Assembly (NCBI RefSeq): GCF_025466085.1
Contig: NZ_JANLOD010000008.1
Location: 62,001 to 126,000 of the forward strand
From: Pseudomonas sp. 14P_8.1_Bac3
Lineage (GTDB): Bacteria > Pseudomonadota > Gammaproteobacteria > Pseudomonadales > Pseudomonadaceae
Direction of reading: 5' to 3'
Length of the DNA: 64,000 bases
Below the pieces are notes generated by a model. It had not been told where the DNA came from, made no database searches, and was given only the letters and a program-made list of their open reading frames with translations. The translations under genes were made by a program, and so were the position numbers. Position 1 is the stretch's first letter. Each line of letters starts with the position of its first letter. Positions 41,901 through 51,362 of this stretch are shown piece by piece.

Positions 41901-44395
41901 AAGTCCAGGCAAACAGTGACCGCCTTTTCGTTCTTGTTGAGGATCAGATAAACCGCTACCTGCACGCAGGTAACCGAAGCGCGCTTGGCGACCGTCAACG
42001 CTCGGGTGGATAACATCGCCAGCCGCTCTTCAGCCGCTATCGATTTTCCGGTCAAAAGTTCGCATTCGGCTCGAGATAACTCCAATGCAAACTTTAGCTC
42101 CTCCTGGCCTGCCCATGCCTCTTCGTCGAGAAGCTGAGCACCGATGGTGAAATACGAAAGCGCCGAGTCAAAGGCAGTCGATGCCTTCGCGCGTTGGCCG
42201 GCCATCAAGTTCAATTGGGCCAACTGCTCACGCTCATCCTGATCAGCAATCAACTCAATACCGCGATTGAGCTGCCCGACAATCTCGAAGATCGTCGCCT
42301 CGCGGGGCTTCGACTCGGTCTGCGCAACGAGCAGCCGTCCAATCCGCAGATGCGCCTCAGCCCGTCCAACTTCGGGTGTAAGCAAATAAGCGGCTTCATG
42401 AATGCGATCGTGGCTAAAGGTGTAAGTACCTTCAACGCAGGTGACTAACTCCTGACGAATCGACTCCCATAACACCGCGTGAACCTGCGTCGGCGAAATG
42501 TCGAGGACTGTGGAAAGTGTGGCGATGTCGGCAACACTTCCAAGACAAGCCATCTGCTGCAACGCCTGTTGAGTTCCCATAGGCAGTCGTGAAATTTTGC
42601 CCACCATCAGGTCCACAACATTATCGGTGTAGCCTTTGGCATTGATTCGGTGGGCGTCCCATTGCCATTGCCGTGCACCATGATCGAAGGTCAGTAGCTC
42701 TTCATCCACAAGCGTCTGGAGAAACTGAATCACGAAGAATGGATTGCCGGCAGTCCTTTCTTGCACCAGTTGAGCCAAAGGTTCGATACGTTCTGATGCG
42801 CAATGCAGCGCTTCGCTGATCAACGGGACAATCTCGGTTCGGCCAAGAGCCGAAATAACGATTTCGTCGACTCTGACGCCAGCATTGCGGATGGAATGGA
42901 GCTTGCTGCTCAATGGATGGTCCGAACCTACCTCATTGTTGCGATAGGCTCCGATGATCAACAAATGCCGCAATTCCGCGCTTGCCAGCAGATGTTCAAG
43001 CAAATCGAGGGTAGCTGCGTCGAGCCACTGTAGATCGTCGAGAAACAACGCCAGCGGGTGCTGCGCTTGTGCAAACACCCCGATAAAACGCTGAAAAACC
43101 GTCATGAAACGGCGCTTCGACTGCTGAGCATCCAGCTCTGGAACAGGGATTGGCTCGCCAATAATCAGTTTCAGTTCCGGGATCAAGTCCGCAATGAGCG
43201 CCGCATTAGCACCCAGTGCCGCGGAGATCAAATCGCGCCAGTCTGCTAACTCAGCGTCACTTTTGCCCAGGAGCGTACGCACAACTCCCTGAAAAGCCTG
43301 TACCAGGGTCGAATAGGGGATATTGCGCTTGTACTGGTCGAATTTGCCGGAAGCAAACAGTCCCTTGGATGGCACCAGCACCTTTTGTAGCTCGTAGACG
43401 ACTGAGGATTTGCCAATACCCGAGTACCCGGTTACCAACACGAGCTCGGGTGCACCGCCGTTGACGATTCGACCGAAAGCCGCCACCAGCGTTTGCACTT
43501 CGGATTCACGACCATAGAGCTTTTCGGGAATCAGCAGGTGATCGAAGGAGCCGTGCTCGTCAAGCGTAAAATGCCCGATGCGCTGCCCCTGCTGCCATTC
43601 TGAAAGGCAGCGGCGCAGGTCAGATTCGACACCGACGGCGCTTTGATAACGATCCTCGGCGGTCTTCGCGAGCAGCTTCATGACGATCTGCGAAATAGCC
43701 TCGGGAATGGTGCTCAGATACGTGCTGGGTGCTACCGGGTTTTTGGCGATATGACAATGAACCCACTCCATCGGATCAGTTGCTTTGAAAGGCAACGAGC
43801 CAGTCAGCATTTCGTACAGGATCACGCCAAAAGCATACAGGTCACTACGCGAGTCGATCGAACGGTTCATCCTGCCCGTTTGCTCCGGCGACATATACGC
43901 GAAGGTGCCCGCGATCGTCTCAGGCGGCTCAGGTGCTTGCCGCTCGCGTGGCAACTGTGATGTCAGGCCAAACCCCGTGAGTCGTGCTCCCCCATCCGAG
44001 CAGTTGACGAGAATGTGAGACGGCTTGAGATCTTTGTGCACAAGGCCCCGTCGGTGCAGCATGCCCAGCGCTGCCGATATCGTCACGGATAGACGTAAAA
44101 ATTGACCGGTCTCCATGGGTCCGGCCAGCAATCGAGCGAGCGGTTCGCCGCCAGCGTCCTCCAACACCAAGTGAGTGCGGCTGCCGTCCCGTACGAACTC
44201 CAGCGGTCTTGCTGCCCAGGAACTGTTCAGCTCCCCCTGTAAGGCGAACTCGTGACTGAATCGCTCCAGACTGACGGGAAGTGGCTGTTCCGCGGCAGCC
44301 CTCACAACCAAATGGTTAGCTGGACCACCGGTAGCCTCTAGAGTCCGACACAAGACGCGCTCACCGTCGTTCCACAATATTTGCAGCTTGTTCAT
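38909..44395 (-). CDS. giant hybrid Ser/Thr kinase-like / AAA / GAF / PAS / histidine kinase, copy 1
   Basis: A 1828-residue protein. Kinase domain at about 1-260: HRGLVHKDLKPSHILVN (catalytic loop) and YMSPEQTGRMN, but the DFG motif reads GFG (TGFGLTS). AAA ATPase: Walker A GYSGIGKSS at about 323-331, Walker B LALFLDDLQW. Then a long helical repeat region, GAF, PAS (NIIGIVFWNINGTIIDANEAFLRMVGYERE), HisKA with ELAASIAHEVSQPIAG, HATPase with LNLIVNALEAM and DSGPGF. The trifunctional architecture is known in Pseudomonas and cyanobacteria. Start 44395. It is a tandem paralog of the next gene. No receiver domain; the partner is probably a nearby response regulator. Confidence 0.9.
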   Translation of the reverse strand: MNKLQILWNDGERVLCRTLEATGGPANHLVVRAAAEQPLPVSLERFSHEFALQGELNSSWAARPLEFVRDGSRTHLVLEDAGGEPLARLLAGPMETGQFLRLSVTISAALGMLHRRGLVHKDLKPSHILVNCSDGGARLTGFGLTSQLPRERQAPEPPETIAGTFAYMSPEQTGRMNRSIDSRSDLYAFGVILYEMLTGSLPFKATDPMEWVHCHIAKNPVAPSTYLSTIPEAISQIVMKLLAKTAEDRYQSAVGVESDLRRCLSEWQQGQRIGHFTLDEHGSFDHLLIPEKLYGRESEVQTLVAAFGRIVNGGAPELVLVTGYSGIGKSSVVYELQKVLVPSKGLFASGKFDQYKRNIPYSTLVQAFQGVVRTLLGKSDAELADWRDLISAALGANAALIADLIPELKLIIGEPIPVPELDAQQSKRRFMTVFQRFIGVFAQAQHPLALFLDDLQWLDAATLDLLEHLLASAELRHLLIIGAYRNNEVGSDHPLSSKLHSIRNAGVRVDEIVISALGRTEIVPLISEALHCASERIEPLAQLVQERTAGNPFFVIQFLQTLVDEELLTFDHGARQWQWDAHRINAKGYTDNVVDLMVGKISRLPMGTQQALQQMACLGSVADIATLSTVLDISPTQVHAVLWESIRQELVTCVEGTYTFSHDRIHEAAYLLTPEVGRAEAHLRIGRLLVAQTESKPREATIFEIVGQLNRGIELIADQDEREQLAQLNLMAGQRAKASTAFDSALSYFTIGAQLLDEEAWAGQEELKFALELSRAECELLTGKSIAAEERLAMLSTRALTVAKRASVTCVQVAVYLILNKNEKAVTVCLDFLRHVGIDWCSSPSDEQVHDEYERIWSLLGDRTIKELIDLPPMEGTVALSTVQALTTLFPAALNSDRNLACLTVIKVITLSLEHGNGDASCLGYANFPRVAGRLFGNYRAGLEFAQLGCDLVQRRGLERYQASTLLSFSIFVSRWVQPVRTGAEQLHEAFDAANRSGDFAYGGFACNSLISNMLFVGEPLTETQLAAERGLAYAQKVRFGLVIGFLENQIALIRMLRGLTPVFGCLDGELFSEHQTERRLAQNSRLLVCWYWIRKLQARYLAGDYAAALDAALKAQPFLWASHSFLEEVEYYFYAALTMTALYDSASDVEKRHYLDTLATHHRELQVWADLCPQNFASHCVFVTAEIARLEGRIHDAEQLYEQAIEAAQHYELIHLEALGNELASRFYAARGLDKVSRLFLVEARYRYQVWGADGKVRQLEEWFPSLRAEAAAFAPTTTITAQVEHLDLATVLKVSQAVSGDLVLEKLIDMVMRTALEQAGAERGLLILSRGGEHRVVAQTIVGEAFTHMSDAPVGADFLPESVLNHVLRTREAVSIADAAADPSFAHDPYTRKVRARSILCLPLMVQANLTGALYLENNLAARVFSSARIAVLKLVASQAAVSLENARLYRDVAEREAKIRRLVDANIIGIVFWNINGTIIDANEAFLRMVGYEREELSLGEIRWRDLTAPDFRDAAEQALVEALTHGSAPPYEKEYVRKDGTRLPVIVGLAMFGAKSEEGVAFVLDLTERRKADLRIRESERRYREVQTELAHANRVATMGELAASIAHEVSQPIAGTLNNAAAAQRWLNIQPPDLQEVGWALERILKDGERAAAVLNRIRGLIRKAPPQTSAVDINACIREMVDLTRSQANKNGTLMHVQLADDLPCIQGDRIELQQVLLNLIVNALEAMNQVGEDDRQLLVGSALEASGLVVVSVTDSGPGFAASSIEQIFAPFYTTKPTGLGMGLSICRSIVQEHGGQLWASAKQPHGAIIQFSLQPCTDDQ

Positions 44396-44506
44396 CACGT
44401 CCCAGACCCATTTGTTTATTTGATGCACTGCTGAACGTTAAAACGGGCAGACCCGGCATTGAGCTGACGATGTAGGCGCGATCAGGCGATCCACGCTCGC
44501 CATGGG

Positions 44507-47500
44507 TCAGCGCCCTCCAGAAAAAGGGGCTTCAGGCAAGGCGCCACGGGGGCTTGGCGTCGCGCAGTGGTCCGCATCAACCTGATACTTCAAGGGAACA
44601 GTAAACTGAACGATAGCGCCGCGCGGACTGTTAGAACAGGCTAGCATCTGTCCTCCATGCGCCTCGATAATCGTGCGGCATATCGAAAGCCCCATCCCTA
44701 GGCCGTTGGCTTTAGTGCTGTAAAAAGGGCTAAAAACCTGCCCGGATGATTTCGAGTCAAATCCCGGGCCAGAGTCGGCAACGGCGACCACTACATCGCC
44801 GGAATCGTTGAGCGATGTGCTGATTCTCAACTCTCGCCCCCCATCACTCACATCGCTCATCGCCTCGAAGGCGTTAATGATGAGGTTGAGAAATACCTGT
44901 TGCAGTTCGATCCGATCTCCGTGGACCGATGGCAAGTCGTCCATTAATAGCGTTTGGGTAACGACCCCACATGCAGCGGCCTGATTGCCGGTCAATTCGA
45001 CCATTTCCTGGATAGCCAGGTTTATGCTCACAGATTCCCTCTGCGGCGGTGCCTTGCGAATAAGCCCACGAATACGGCCCAGGACATCCGCCGCACGTTT
45101 CCCGTCCCTGGTAATACCGTGAAGTGCCTGCCTGACCTCTTCGAGATCGGCAGGCTGGGCTTCCAACCAACGTAATGCCGCATGCGCATTATTCAACGTG
45201 GCAGCGACTGGCTGGCTCACTTCATGGGCAACGGAAGCCGCTAGTTGGCCCATCGTCGCCACGCGATTGGCATGGGCCAACTCCGTAAGCACCTGGCGGT
45301 AGCGCCGCTCTCCTTCACTGACTTTTTTCTCCGCCTGTTTGCGCTCGGTCAGGTCGAGCACGAAGGCGACGCCTTGTTGAAGATTTGATTCAAACATTGC
45401 CAGCCCCACAATGACGGGCAGACGGCTACCATCCTTTCTGAAGTATTCCTTTTCGAAGGGGACTGCCCGACCATGATTGACTGCCTCCAACATGGATCGC
45501 TCGCTGATTTCCCGAAACTCCGGCGGAGTCAAATCTCTCCATCGCAGACGACGCGACACAATGTCCTCTCTCTGATAACCCACCATATGAAGAAACGCGT
45601 CGTTGGCATCTATGAAGTCGCCACCCGTGGTCCAAACGACAATGCCAATTATGTTTGCGTCCACCAAGCGACGAATTCTCGCTTCACGATCGGCTATCTC
45701 GCGATACAGCCGAGCATTTTCGAGAGAAATAGAGGCCTGCGAAGCAAGTAGTTTGAGAACGGTGATGCGAGCGGAATTGAAGACCTTAACCGCGAGATTG
45801 TTTTCAAGATAAAGCGCGCCAGTGAGTCTGGCTTGATTCATCAATGGCAGGCAAAGCACTGACCGGACGCGGTGATGCTGGACATAAGGGTCTGCAGCGA
45901 AAGCCATATGTATCGCCGCATTGTCGAGCACAACACTCTCGCCAGAGCGCAGAACATGGTTGAGGACCGACTCCGGTGCAAGGGTCGCGTTCAACTCCGT
46001 ACTGGTCAGACGCAGTTGCGTAGATCCCGTTTCGGTTGCGGCCTCTGCAACCACCCGAGCCTCGCCATGATCCAACAGGATCAGAAGACCCCGTTCAGCC
46101 CCTGCCTGTTCGATGGCTGTGCGCATGATCATATCGATCAACTTCTCCAGGACGATATCACTGGATACGGCCTGGGAGACTTTCAGCACAGTTGCAAGGT
46201 CAAGGTTTTCAACGGGGGCTGCAATAGTGGTTGTCGGGTCTGATGCAGGCTGCTCGCTCCTGAGGAATGGGAAGGCGTTTTCAAGTTGCTTTACCTTGCC
46301 ATCGGCTCCCCAACGCAGATAACCGAACCGGGCGTCTTGCAGATAGACGCGGGCGATTTTCAGAAGCCCGCGCCCCGCATAAAAATGCGATGCGAGCTCA
46401 TTGGCCAGTGCCTCAATGTGAACAAATCCGCTTCGCCGAGCGGCATCAATAGCCTGCTCATAGCGAGCCTCGGCATCGAGCGGGCGGCCTTCGATGCGGG
46501 CGATCTCAGCGTTAACCAGCTGCGAATGACACTCGAAGTTTTCGGGGCATAGCCCGGACCAGATCTGCAGTTCTGCGTGAAAGGTAGCCAACATTCCCAA
46601 GAGGCGCTGCCGACGCTCGGTTGACACCTTTTCGCAGAGGCCAGCGACAGCCAGCGCGCCATAGAAATGGTATTCAACTTCTTCAAGGAAGGAATGTGAA
46701 ATGGCAATCAGCGATTCGGCCTTTAACGCTGCATGCACAGCGGCCTCGTACTCCCCCGCAAAAAAACAGGCTTGTAATTTCCGAACCCAATACCATCCGG
46801 CAAGCACCTGGGAGCTGCGATTAAGACGATCTTCGGCGTGGACCTCACTAAAAGCCTCGTCATCCAGGCAACCAAACACCGGCGTCAGCCCACGAAACAT
46901 CCGGATGAGTGCGAGTTGATGCTCTATGAAGTCGACAACAAGACCAAATCGCACTTTCCTGGCGTATTTGAGGCTGCGTTCGGCCTCGCTCTGCAGCTCG
47001 CAAAGAGGGTCACCGGCAAATAGCTGATTTGAGATCTGGATGTTGATTGAGAATGCTGCAAATGGCAGGTCACCGACTCGGTTCGCGGCATCAAACGCCC
47101 GATGTAACAGCGGAGTACAATCGCGTACCCGACTCGCCCACCGCGCAACAAAAAGCGCGAAGGCAAGGAAGGTGCGCGCCTCGTAGCGGCCTAAACCATT
47201 TTGTTCAACGAGATCGCAACCCAGTCGCCCAAACTGAAATCCCGTGTCGTAATCACCGAATCGTCGGCCAGCGATCCTGGGGATATTCGCGTAAGCCACG
47301 CATGACGCCTCGCTGTTACCGTAGACAAGGCTGATATTGACCGCTTTGCAAACTGTCAGGCAGGCCAGGTTTTGATCGGTATGCAAAGCCGACGAAAAGA
47401 GCGTTATCAACGCTCTTATGGTTGCAAGAGCAACCTCGTCTTTCATTGGCGCCAAGTCGATAAGTTCTGGAATGCTCCGTTTTCCAAGCAACTCCTTGAT

Positions 47501-50068
47501 CTGGTCGTATTCGGCCTGGACCTCGTTATCGGCCGGATGCGCGGACCATTCGATACCGACATGCTGGAGATAGTTGAGACACACGCTAACCGCTCGGTCA
47601 TTTCTATTGAGAAGCAGGCAAACATCAGTATGCAAACAGGCAATCTCAGCCCTTTCGACCGTAGCTTCAGTTTGACGCGATAGGAGAGACAGTCGGTGGT
47701 CGGCCGCAGCTATTTGCCCGGTCAAAAACTCACACTCAGCACAATGGAATTCCAAGGCATATTTGAGTGCATGCTGGCTTTGCCAGCCGCCGATCAATAA
47801 CTTGATGCCGGCAGCAAAATAGGTAAGCGCCGCACCATAGGCGGTAGATGCCTTCGCCCGCAGGCCGGCGGCCAGATTCAATTGAGCCAGTTGCTCCAGC
47901 TCGTCCGGAGCAGTAATGAGTGCAGCACCGCGATTGAGTTGACCAACGACCTCGAAGATTTTTTCCTCATGCTGACCTGACAACATCTGCTCAGTAAAAA
48001 GGCGACCGATTCGTAGATGAAGGCTCGCACGGGAAGACTCAGACATCAGTGAATAAGCAGCTTCATGAATCCTGTCGTGAATGAACGCGTAGACATCGCC
48101 GAAACATTCGACCATCTCATGACGAACCGCGACCCGGAACACCGCGTGAACGCGAGCCTGCGGAACGCCCAGGACGGTCGCGAGCGTCGCAACAGATGCG
48201 CCCTTACCGAGACAAGCGAGTTGCTGCAATGCCTCCTGAGTTTCGCTGGACAGGCGCACCAGTCGGTCAACCATCAAGTCTACGACGTTGTCGGTATAGC
48301 CTTTGGCATGGATTCGCCGAGTGTCCCAGCGCCACTGCCGGGAATCGTGATCGAAGCTCAGTAGTTGCTCACTGAAGAGTGCATGTAAAAATTGAATGGC
48401 GAAAAACGGGTTGCCTGCGGTTTTGTCTTGAACCAGTTTTGCCAACGAAACGACATTCGCGGGTTCGCAATGCAAGGCGTCAGCAATCAGTAGCTCGACG
48501 TGCTCTTGAGCAAGGGGGGCCAGAATGATTTCTTCAATTTTGGAACCCGAGCCTTTGATCACATCGAGCTTGCGCGCCAGTGGATGCGAGTCATCTACCT
48601 CGTTACCGCGATAAGCGCCGATCAACATCAGGTGCCCTAGCTCCGAACTGCTCAAGAGGCTTTGAATGAGTTCGAGCGTCGCAGCATCCACCCACTGCAA
48701 ATCGTCGAGGAACAATGCAAGCGTGTGCTCCGCTTTGGCAAATACGCCTATAAAGCGACGCAGAACTCGCAAGAATCGACGTTGAGCCTGCTGAGGTTCG
48801 AAGGGAGGAACGGGCTGCGGTTCGCCAATGATGTGTTTGAGTTCGGGAATCAGATCGGTGATCAACTGAGCGTTAGGACCTAGCGCTTCCAGCAATGCCT
48901 CACGCCACTTGGCTAACTCCAGATTGGTCGAGCCGAGCAATGCTCGCACCACGCCCTGAAATGCCTGGACCAATGTTGAGTACGGTATATCGCGCTTGTA
49001 TTGGTCGAACTTGCCAGTGGCAAGCAGTCCGCGTGCGGGCACCAATACCTTGTGTAGTTCATTGACCACCGATGACTTACCGATCCCGGAATACCCAGAG
49101 ACAAGCACAAGCTCAGTCGCACCCTGTTTATGGCATCGTTCAAATGAAGCGGCCAGAACGCCCACTTCACGCACTCGTCCATAGAGTTTTTCCGAGAACA
49201 CCAGCCTGTCGAGAACACTGTGCTCATCCAGGACAAAGGCGCTTATCCGTTGTCGGCGCTGCCACTCCTGCAAACAGTGTTGCAAATCATGCTCCACGCC
49301 TGCAGCCGTCTGATAACGCTCCTCGGCATTCTTCGCCAGTAGCTTCATTACGACTTGGCAGAGCGCTTGCGGGATGGTTGTTAATCGCTCGCTCGGGGGC
49401 AGAGGTTTTTTGGCCAGATGACAATGAATCCATTCAATTGGATCAGATGCGGTAAATGGCAAGGAGCCGGTAAGCATTTGATAGAACGTCACGCCCAGCG
49501 AATACAGGTCACTGCGCGAATCGATAGACCTATTCATTCGACCGGTTTGCTCAGGGGCCATATAAGCCAAGCTGCCAGCGATGGTGTCGGGTGGCTCGGG
49601 AAGTTGTCGATGGCGCTGCACCTGAGAAGCGAGACCAAACCCGGTAAAGCGCGCTTGCCCATCGGCACCATTCACGAGGATATGTGTGGGCTTCAGGTCC
49701 TTGTGGACCAGTCCGTGTTGGTGAAGCTTACGTAGCGCTCCGGCGATGCCCGCCGCCAAGCGCAAAAAAAGTCCAGGCTCCATTGGAATATCGATCAACC
49801 GTGCGAGGGGTTCTCCACCGGGATCGTCGAGTACCAACTGAATTCGGCCGGCTTCGGACCTCAGTTCCCGAGGCCTTACAGCCCAGTCATCAAGTAGTTC
49901 ATGCCTCAATTCATATTCATGTGTAAGCCGATCAAGCGTTCCTCGAAGGGGCTGCTCAACCGCGGTCAGCACAATCAAGCGGGTGGAAGTTCGACCGTCG
50001 CGGGTGCAACGCTCACGGCAAAATACACGCTCACCGTCTTCCCAAAGTATCTGCAGACTCTTTTCCAT
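44507..50068 (-). CDS. giant hybrid Ser/Thr kinase-like / AAA / GAF / PAS / histidine kinase, copy 2
   Basis: An 1853-residue paralog with the same domain order as copy 1: kinase (VHKDLKPTHILVN; GFG rather than DFG), AAA (GYSGIGKSS; LALFLDDLQW), helical linker, GAF, PAS (NIIGIVVWTTGGDFIDANDAFLHMVGYQRED), HisKA (LAASVAHEVSQPVAATLNN), HATPase (FLNLIINAFEAM; DSGPGF). The two copies are similar throughout, including the linker, showing tandem duplication of the whole gene. ATG 50068 aligns the N-terminus (LQILWEDGERVF) with that of copy 1. The C-terminal tail is longer and proline-rich. Confidence 0.9.
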   Translation of the reverse strand: MEKSLQILWEDGERVFCRERCTRDGRTSTRLIVLTAVEQPLRGTLDRLTHEYELRHELLDDWAVRPRELRSEAGRIQLVLDDPGGEPLARLIDIPMEPGLFLRLAAGIAGALRKLHQHGLVHKDLKPTHILVNGADGQARFTGFGLASQVQRHRQLPEPPDTIAGSLAYMAPEQTGRMNRSIDSRSDLYSLGVTFYQMLTGSLPFTASDPIEWIHCHLAKKPLPPSERLTTIPQALCQVVMKLLAKNAEERYQTAAGVEHDLQHCLQEWQRRQRISAFVLDEHSVLDRLVFSEKLYGRVREVGVLAASFERCHKQGATELVLVSGYSGIGKSSVVNELHKVLVPARGLLATGKFDQYKRDIPYSTLVQAFQGVVRALLGSTNLELAKWREALLEALGPNAQLITDLIPELKHIIGEPQPVPPFEPQQAQRRFLRVLRRFIGVFAKAEHTLALFLDDLQWVDAATLELIQSLLSSSELGHLMLIGAYRGNEVDDSHPLARKLDVIKGSGSKIEEIILAPLAQEHVELLIADALHCEPANVVSLAKLVQDKTAGNPFFAIQFLHALFSEQLLSFDHDSRQWRWDTRRIHAKGYTDNVVDLMVDRLVRLSSETQEALQQLACLGKGASVATLATVLGVPQARVHAVFRVAVRHEMVECFGDVYAFIHDRIHEAAYSLMSESSRASLHLRIGRLFTEQMLSGQHEEKIFEVVGQLNRGAALITAPDELEQLAQLNLAAGLRAKASTAYGAALTYFAAGIKLLIGGWQSQHALKYALEFHCAECEFLTGQIAAADHRLSLLSRQTEATVERAEIACLHTDVCLLLNRNDRAVSVCLNYLQHVGIEWSAHPADNEVQAEYDQIKELLGKRSIPELIDLAPMKDEVALATIRALITLFSSALHTDQNLACLTVCKAVNISLVYGNSEASCVAYANIPRIAGRRFGDYDTGFQFGRLGCDLVEQNGLGRYEARTFLAFALFVARWASRVRDCTPLLHRAFDAANRVGDLPFAAFSINIQISNQLFAGDPLCELQSEAERSLKYARKVRFGLVVDFIEHQLALIRMFRGLTPVFGCLDDEAFSEVHAEDRLNRSSQVLAGWYWVRKLQACFFAGEYEAAVHAALKAESLIAISHSFLEEVEYHFYGALAVAGLCEKVSTERRQRLLGMLATFHAELQIWSGLCPENFECHSQLVNAEIARIEGRPLDAEARYEQAIDAARRSGFVHIEALANELASHFYAGRGLLKIARVYLQDARFGYLRWGADGKVKQLENAFPFLRSEQPASDPTTTIAAPVENLDLATVLKVSQAVSSDIVLEKLIDMIMRTAIEQAGAERGLLILLDHGEARVVAEAATETGSTQLRLTSTELNATLAPESVLNHVLRSGESVVLDNAAIHMAFAADPYVQHHRVRSVLCLPLMNQARLTGALYLENNLAVKVFNSARITVLKLLASQASISLENARLYREIADREARIRRLVDANIIGIVVWTTGGDFIDANDAFLHMVGYQREDIVSRRLRWRDLTPPEFREISERSMLEAVNHGRAVPFEKEYFRKDGSRLPVIVGLAMFESNLQQGVAFVLDLTERKQAEKKVSEGERRYRQVLTELAHANRVATMGQLAASVAHEVSQPVAATLNNAHAALRWLEAQPADLEEVRQALHGITRDGKRAADVLGRIRGLIRKAPPQRESVSINLAIQEMVELTGNQAAACGVVTQTLLMDDLPSVHGDRIELQQVFLNLIINAFEAMSDVSDGGRELRISTSLNDSGDVVVAVADSGPGFDSKSSGQVFSPFYSTKANGLGMGLSICRTIIEAHGGQMLACSNSPRGAIVQFTVPLKYQVDADHCATPSPRGALPEAPFSGGR

Positions 50069-50350
50069 CGACGTCAGGACCATGATTTTACTGACCGCAG
50101 GCTGTCTTCACGCCATAGCAGCTGCCTCGCTGTCTATCCGGCTGCTCGAACAGATTAGCGCCGCGATAAGCCGCCAGGCCATGACAGAATCCCCTGTTTT
50201 TATGCCAGATGGCGTTTGAACCACTGGAGACGGTTGACTGTAGCATCCCCCCAGCAGGAGGCTCGGAGGCGACTCTGCAGAGGCAGTGAGCGTGAGTAAA
50301 CGTGGACGAGCGATGATCCGGGTGTGCGACTGAAGAGATGCTTTCCGAGA

Positions 50351-50887
50351 CTATCGGCTGTAGTTAGCGGTGAGGGTCGCTTTGGCTAAGACATTAGCAT
50401 TGAGCATATAACCCACAAGCGCACCGCTGGCTTGGGCATCAAGCGCTAGTTTTTCCACTTTCAACGCCCAAACGGTGAATTGGTAGTGATGCGGCTTGTC
50501 ACCGAGGGGCGGACAAACGCCGCCATACTCCGATCGGCCATAATCAGTCCGCCCTTGGATCGCACCGACGGGCAGGTGGTCTCCACCACTGGGCAAACGC
50601 TTAATCGAGGGCGGAATGTTGAATACCGTCCAGTGCCACCAGCCACTGCCTGTCGAGGCATCCGGATCATAGACAGTCACGGCAAAACTCTTTGTACCCG
50701 CCGGCGCATTGCTCCAGGACAACTCGGGCGATATGTTCGCGCCTTCACAGCCGAATCCGTTGAAGACTTCACGTTTCGTAAGTGGCCGATCGTTAGCGAT
50801 ATCTCGACTGGTCAGCGCAAAATCAGCAGCGTGGCTGGCCAGTGATACGCTCAAGCACAGGGCAAATGGAATCAGTTTGATTTTCAT
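50351..50887 (-). CDS. PEBP/YbhB-family protein, exported
   Basis: A 178-residue protein with a signal peptide (LIPFALCLSVSLASHA), DYGRSEYGGVCPPLGDKPHHY and YDPDASTGSGWWHWTVFNIP, the hallmarks of the phosphatidylethanolamine-binding / RKIP-like family. The ligand pocket residues (Asp, His) are present. The family is of uncertain role in bacteria and is often kinase- or protease-inhibitor-like. It is upstream of the giant kinase genes on the same strand; any functional link is inference. Confidence 0.82.
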   Translation of the reverse strand: MKIKLIPFALCLSVSLASHAADFALTSRDIANDRPLTKREVFNGFGCEGANISPELSWSNAPAGTKSFAVTVYDPDASTGSGWWHWTVFNIPPSIKRLPSGGDHLPVGAIQGRTDYGRSEYGGVCPPLGDKPHHYQFTVWALKVEKLALDAQASGALVGYMLNANVLAKATLTANYSR

Positions 50888-51067
50888 CGCGACCTCATGG
50901 GTGGTTTAACACCTGCTACGTTAAGCCGCGCAAAAGCAGGGGGCACTCATTCTGTAGAACATCCTTTTAATCTCTCAGGATGAACCCTTACAGCCTAAGT
51001 TGCATTTAACCCCCCAAAGGTATAACGCCTGTATACCCGAGCATCCCTTTACGGTAAGTACCAGCCT

Positions 51068-51121
51068 GAACCATCACTCTCTGCCGGGCCTGCTCTGATA
51101 GCGCGAGCATCATGATGGTTC
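51068..51121. repeat. inverted repeat upstream of LysR gene
   Basis: GAACCATCA and TGATGGTTC are exact complements, 36 bases apart, with an inner GCTC/GAGC pair. The 50888-51362 stretch holds this structure and no gene; it may be regulatory. Confidence 0.4.
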
Positions 51122-51362
51122 GGTGAGCGGCACTATCAACGACGTATCACCCAAGCCCGGGCGTTCGACTGCAGATATACCTCGGTATGACGCAGGCACA
51201 CTAGTGCGCTAAACCGATGGACTTGTGCATAAACGACAGTGCCCGTGGCTATCGTTAAAGTAGCACCATGCCGCGATACAGGACCTTTGAGGGTACTCAT
51301 AGATTTCGAGCGTTCAGGCGGCTATCCATCTCACTCCCAAGGCCATAGCCCAAGAGGTCGAT

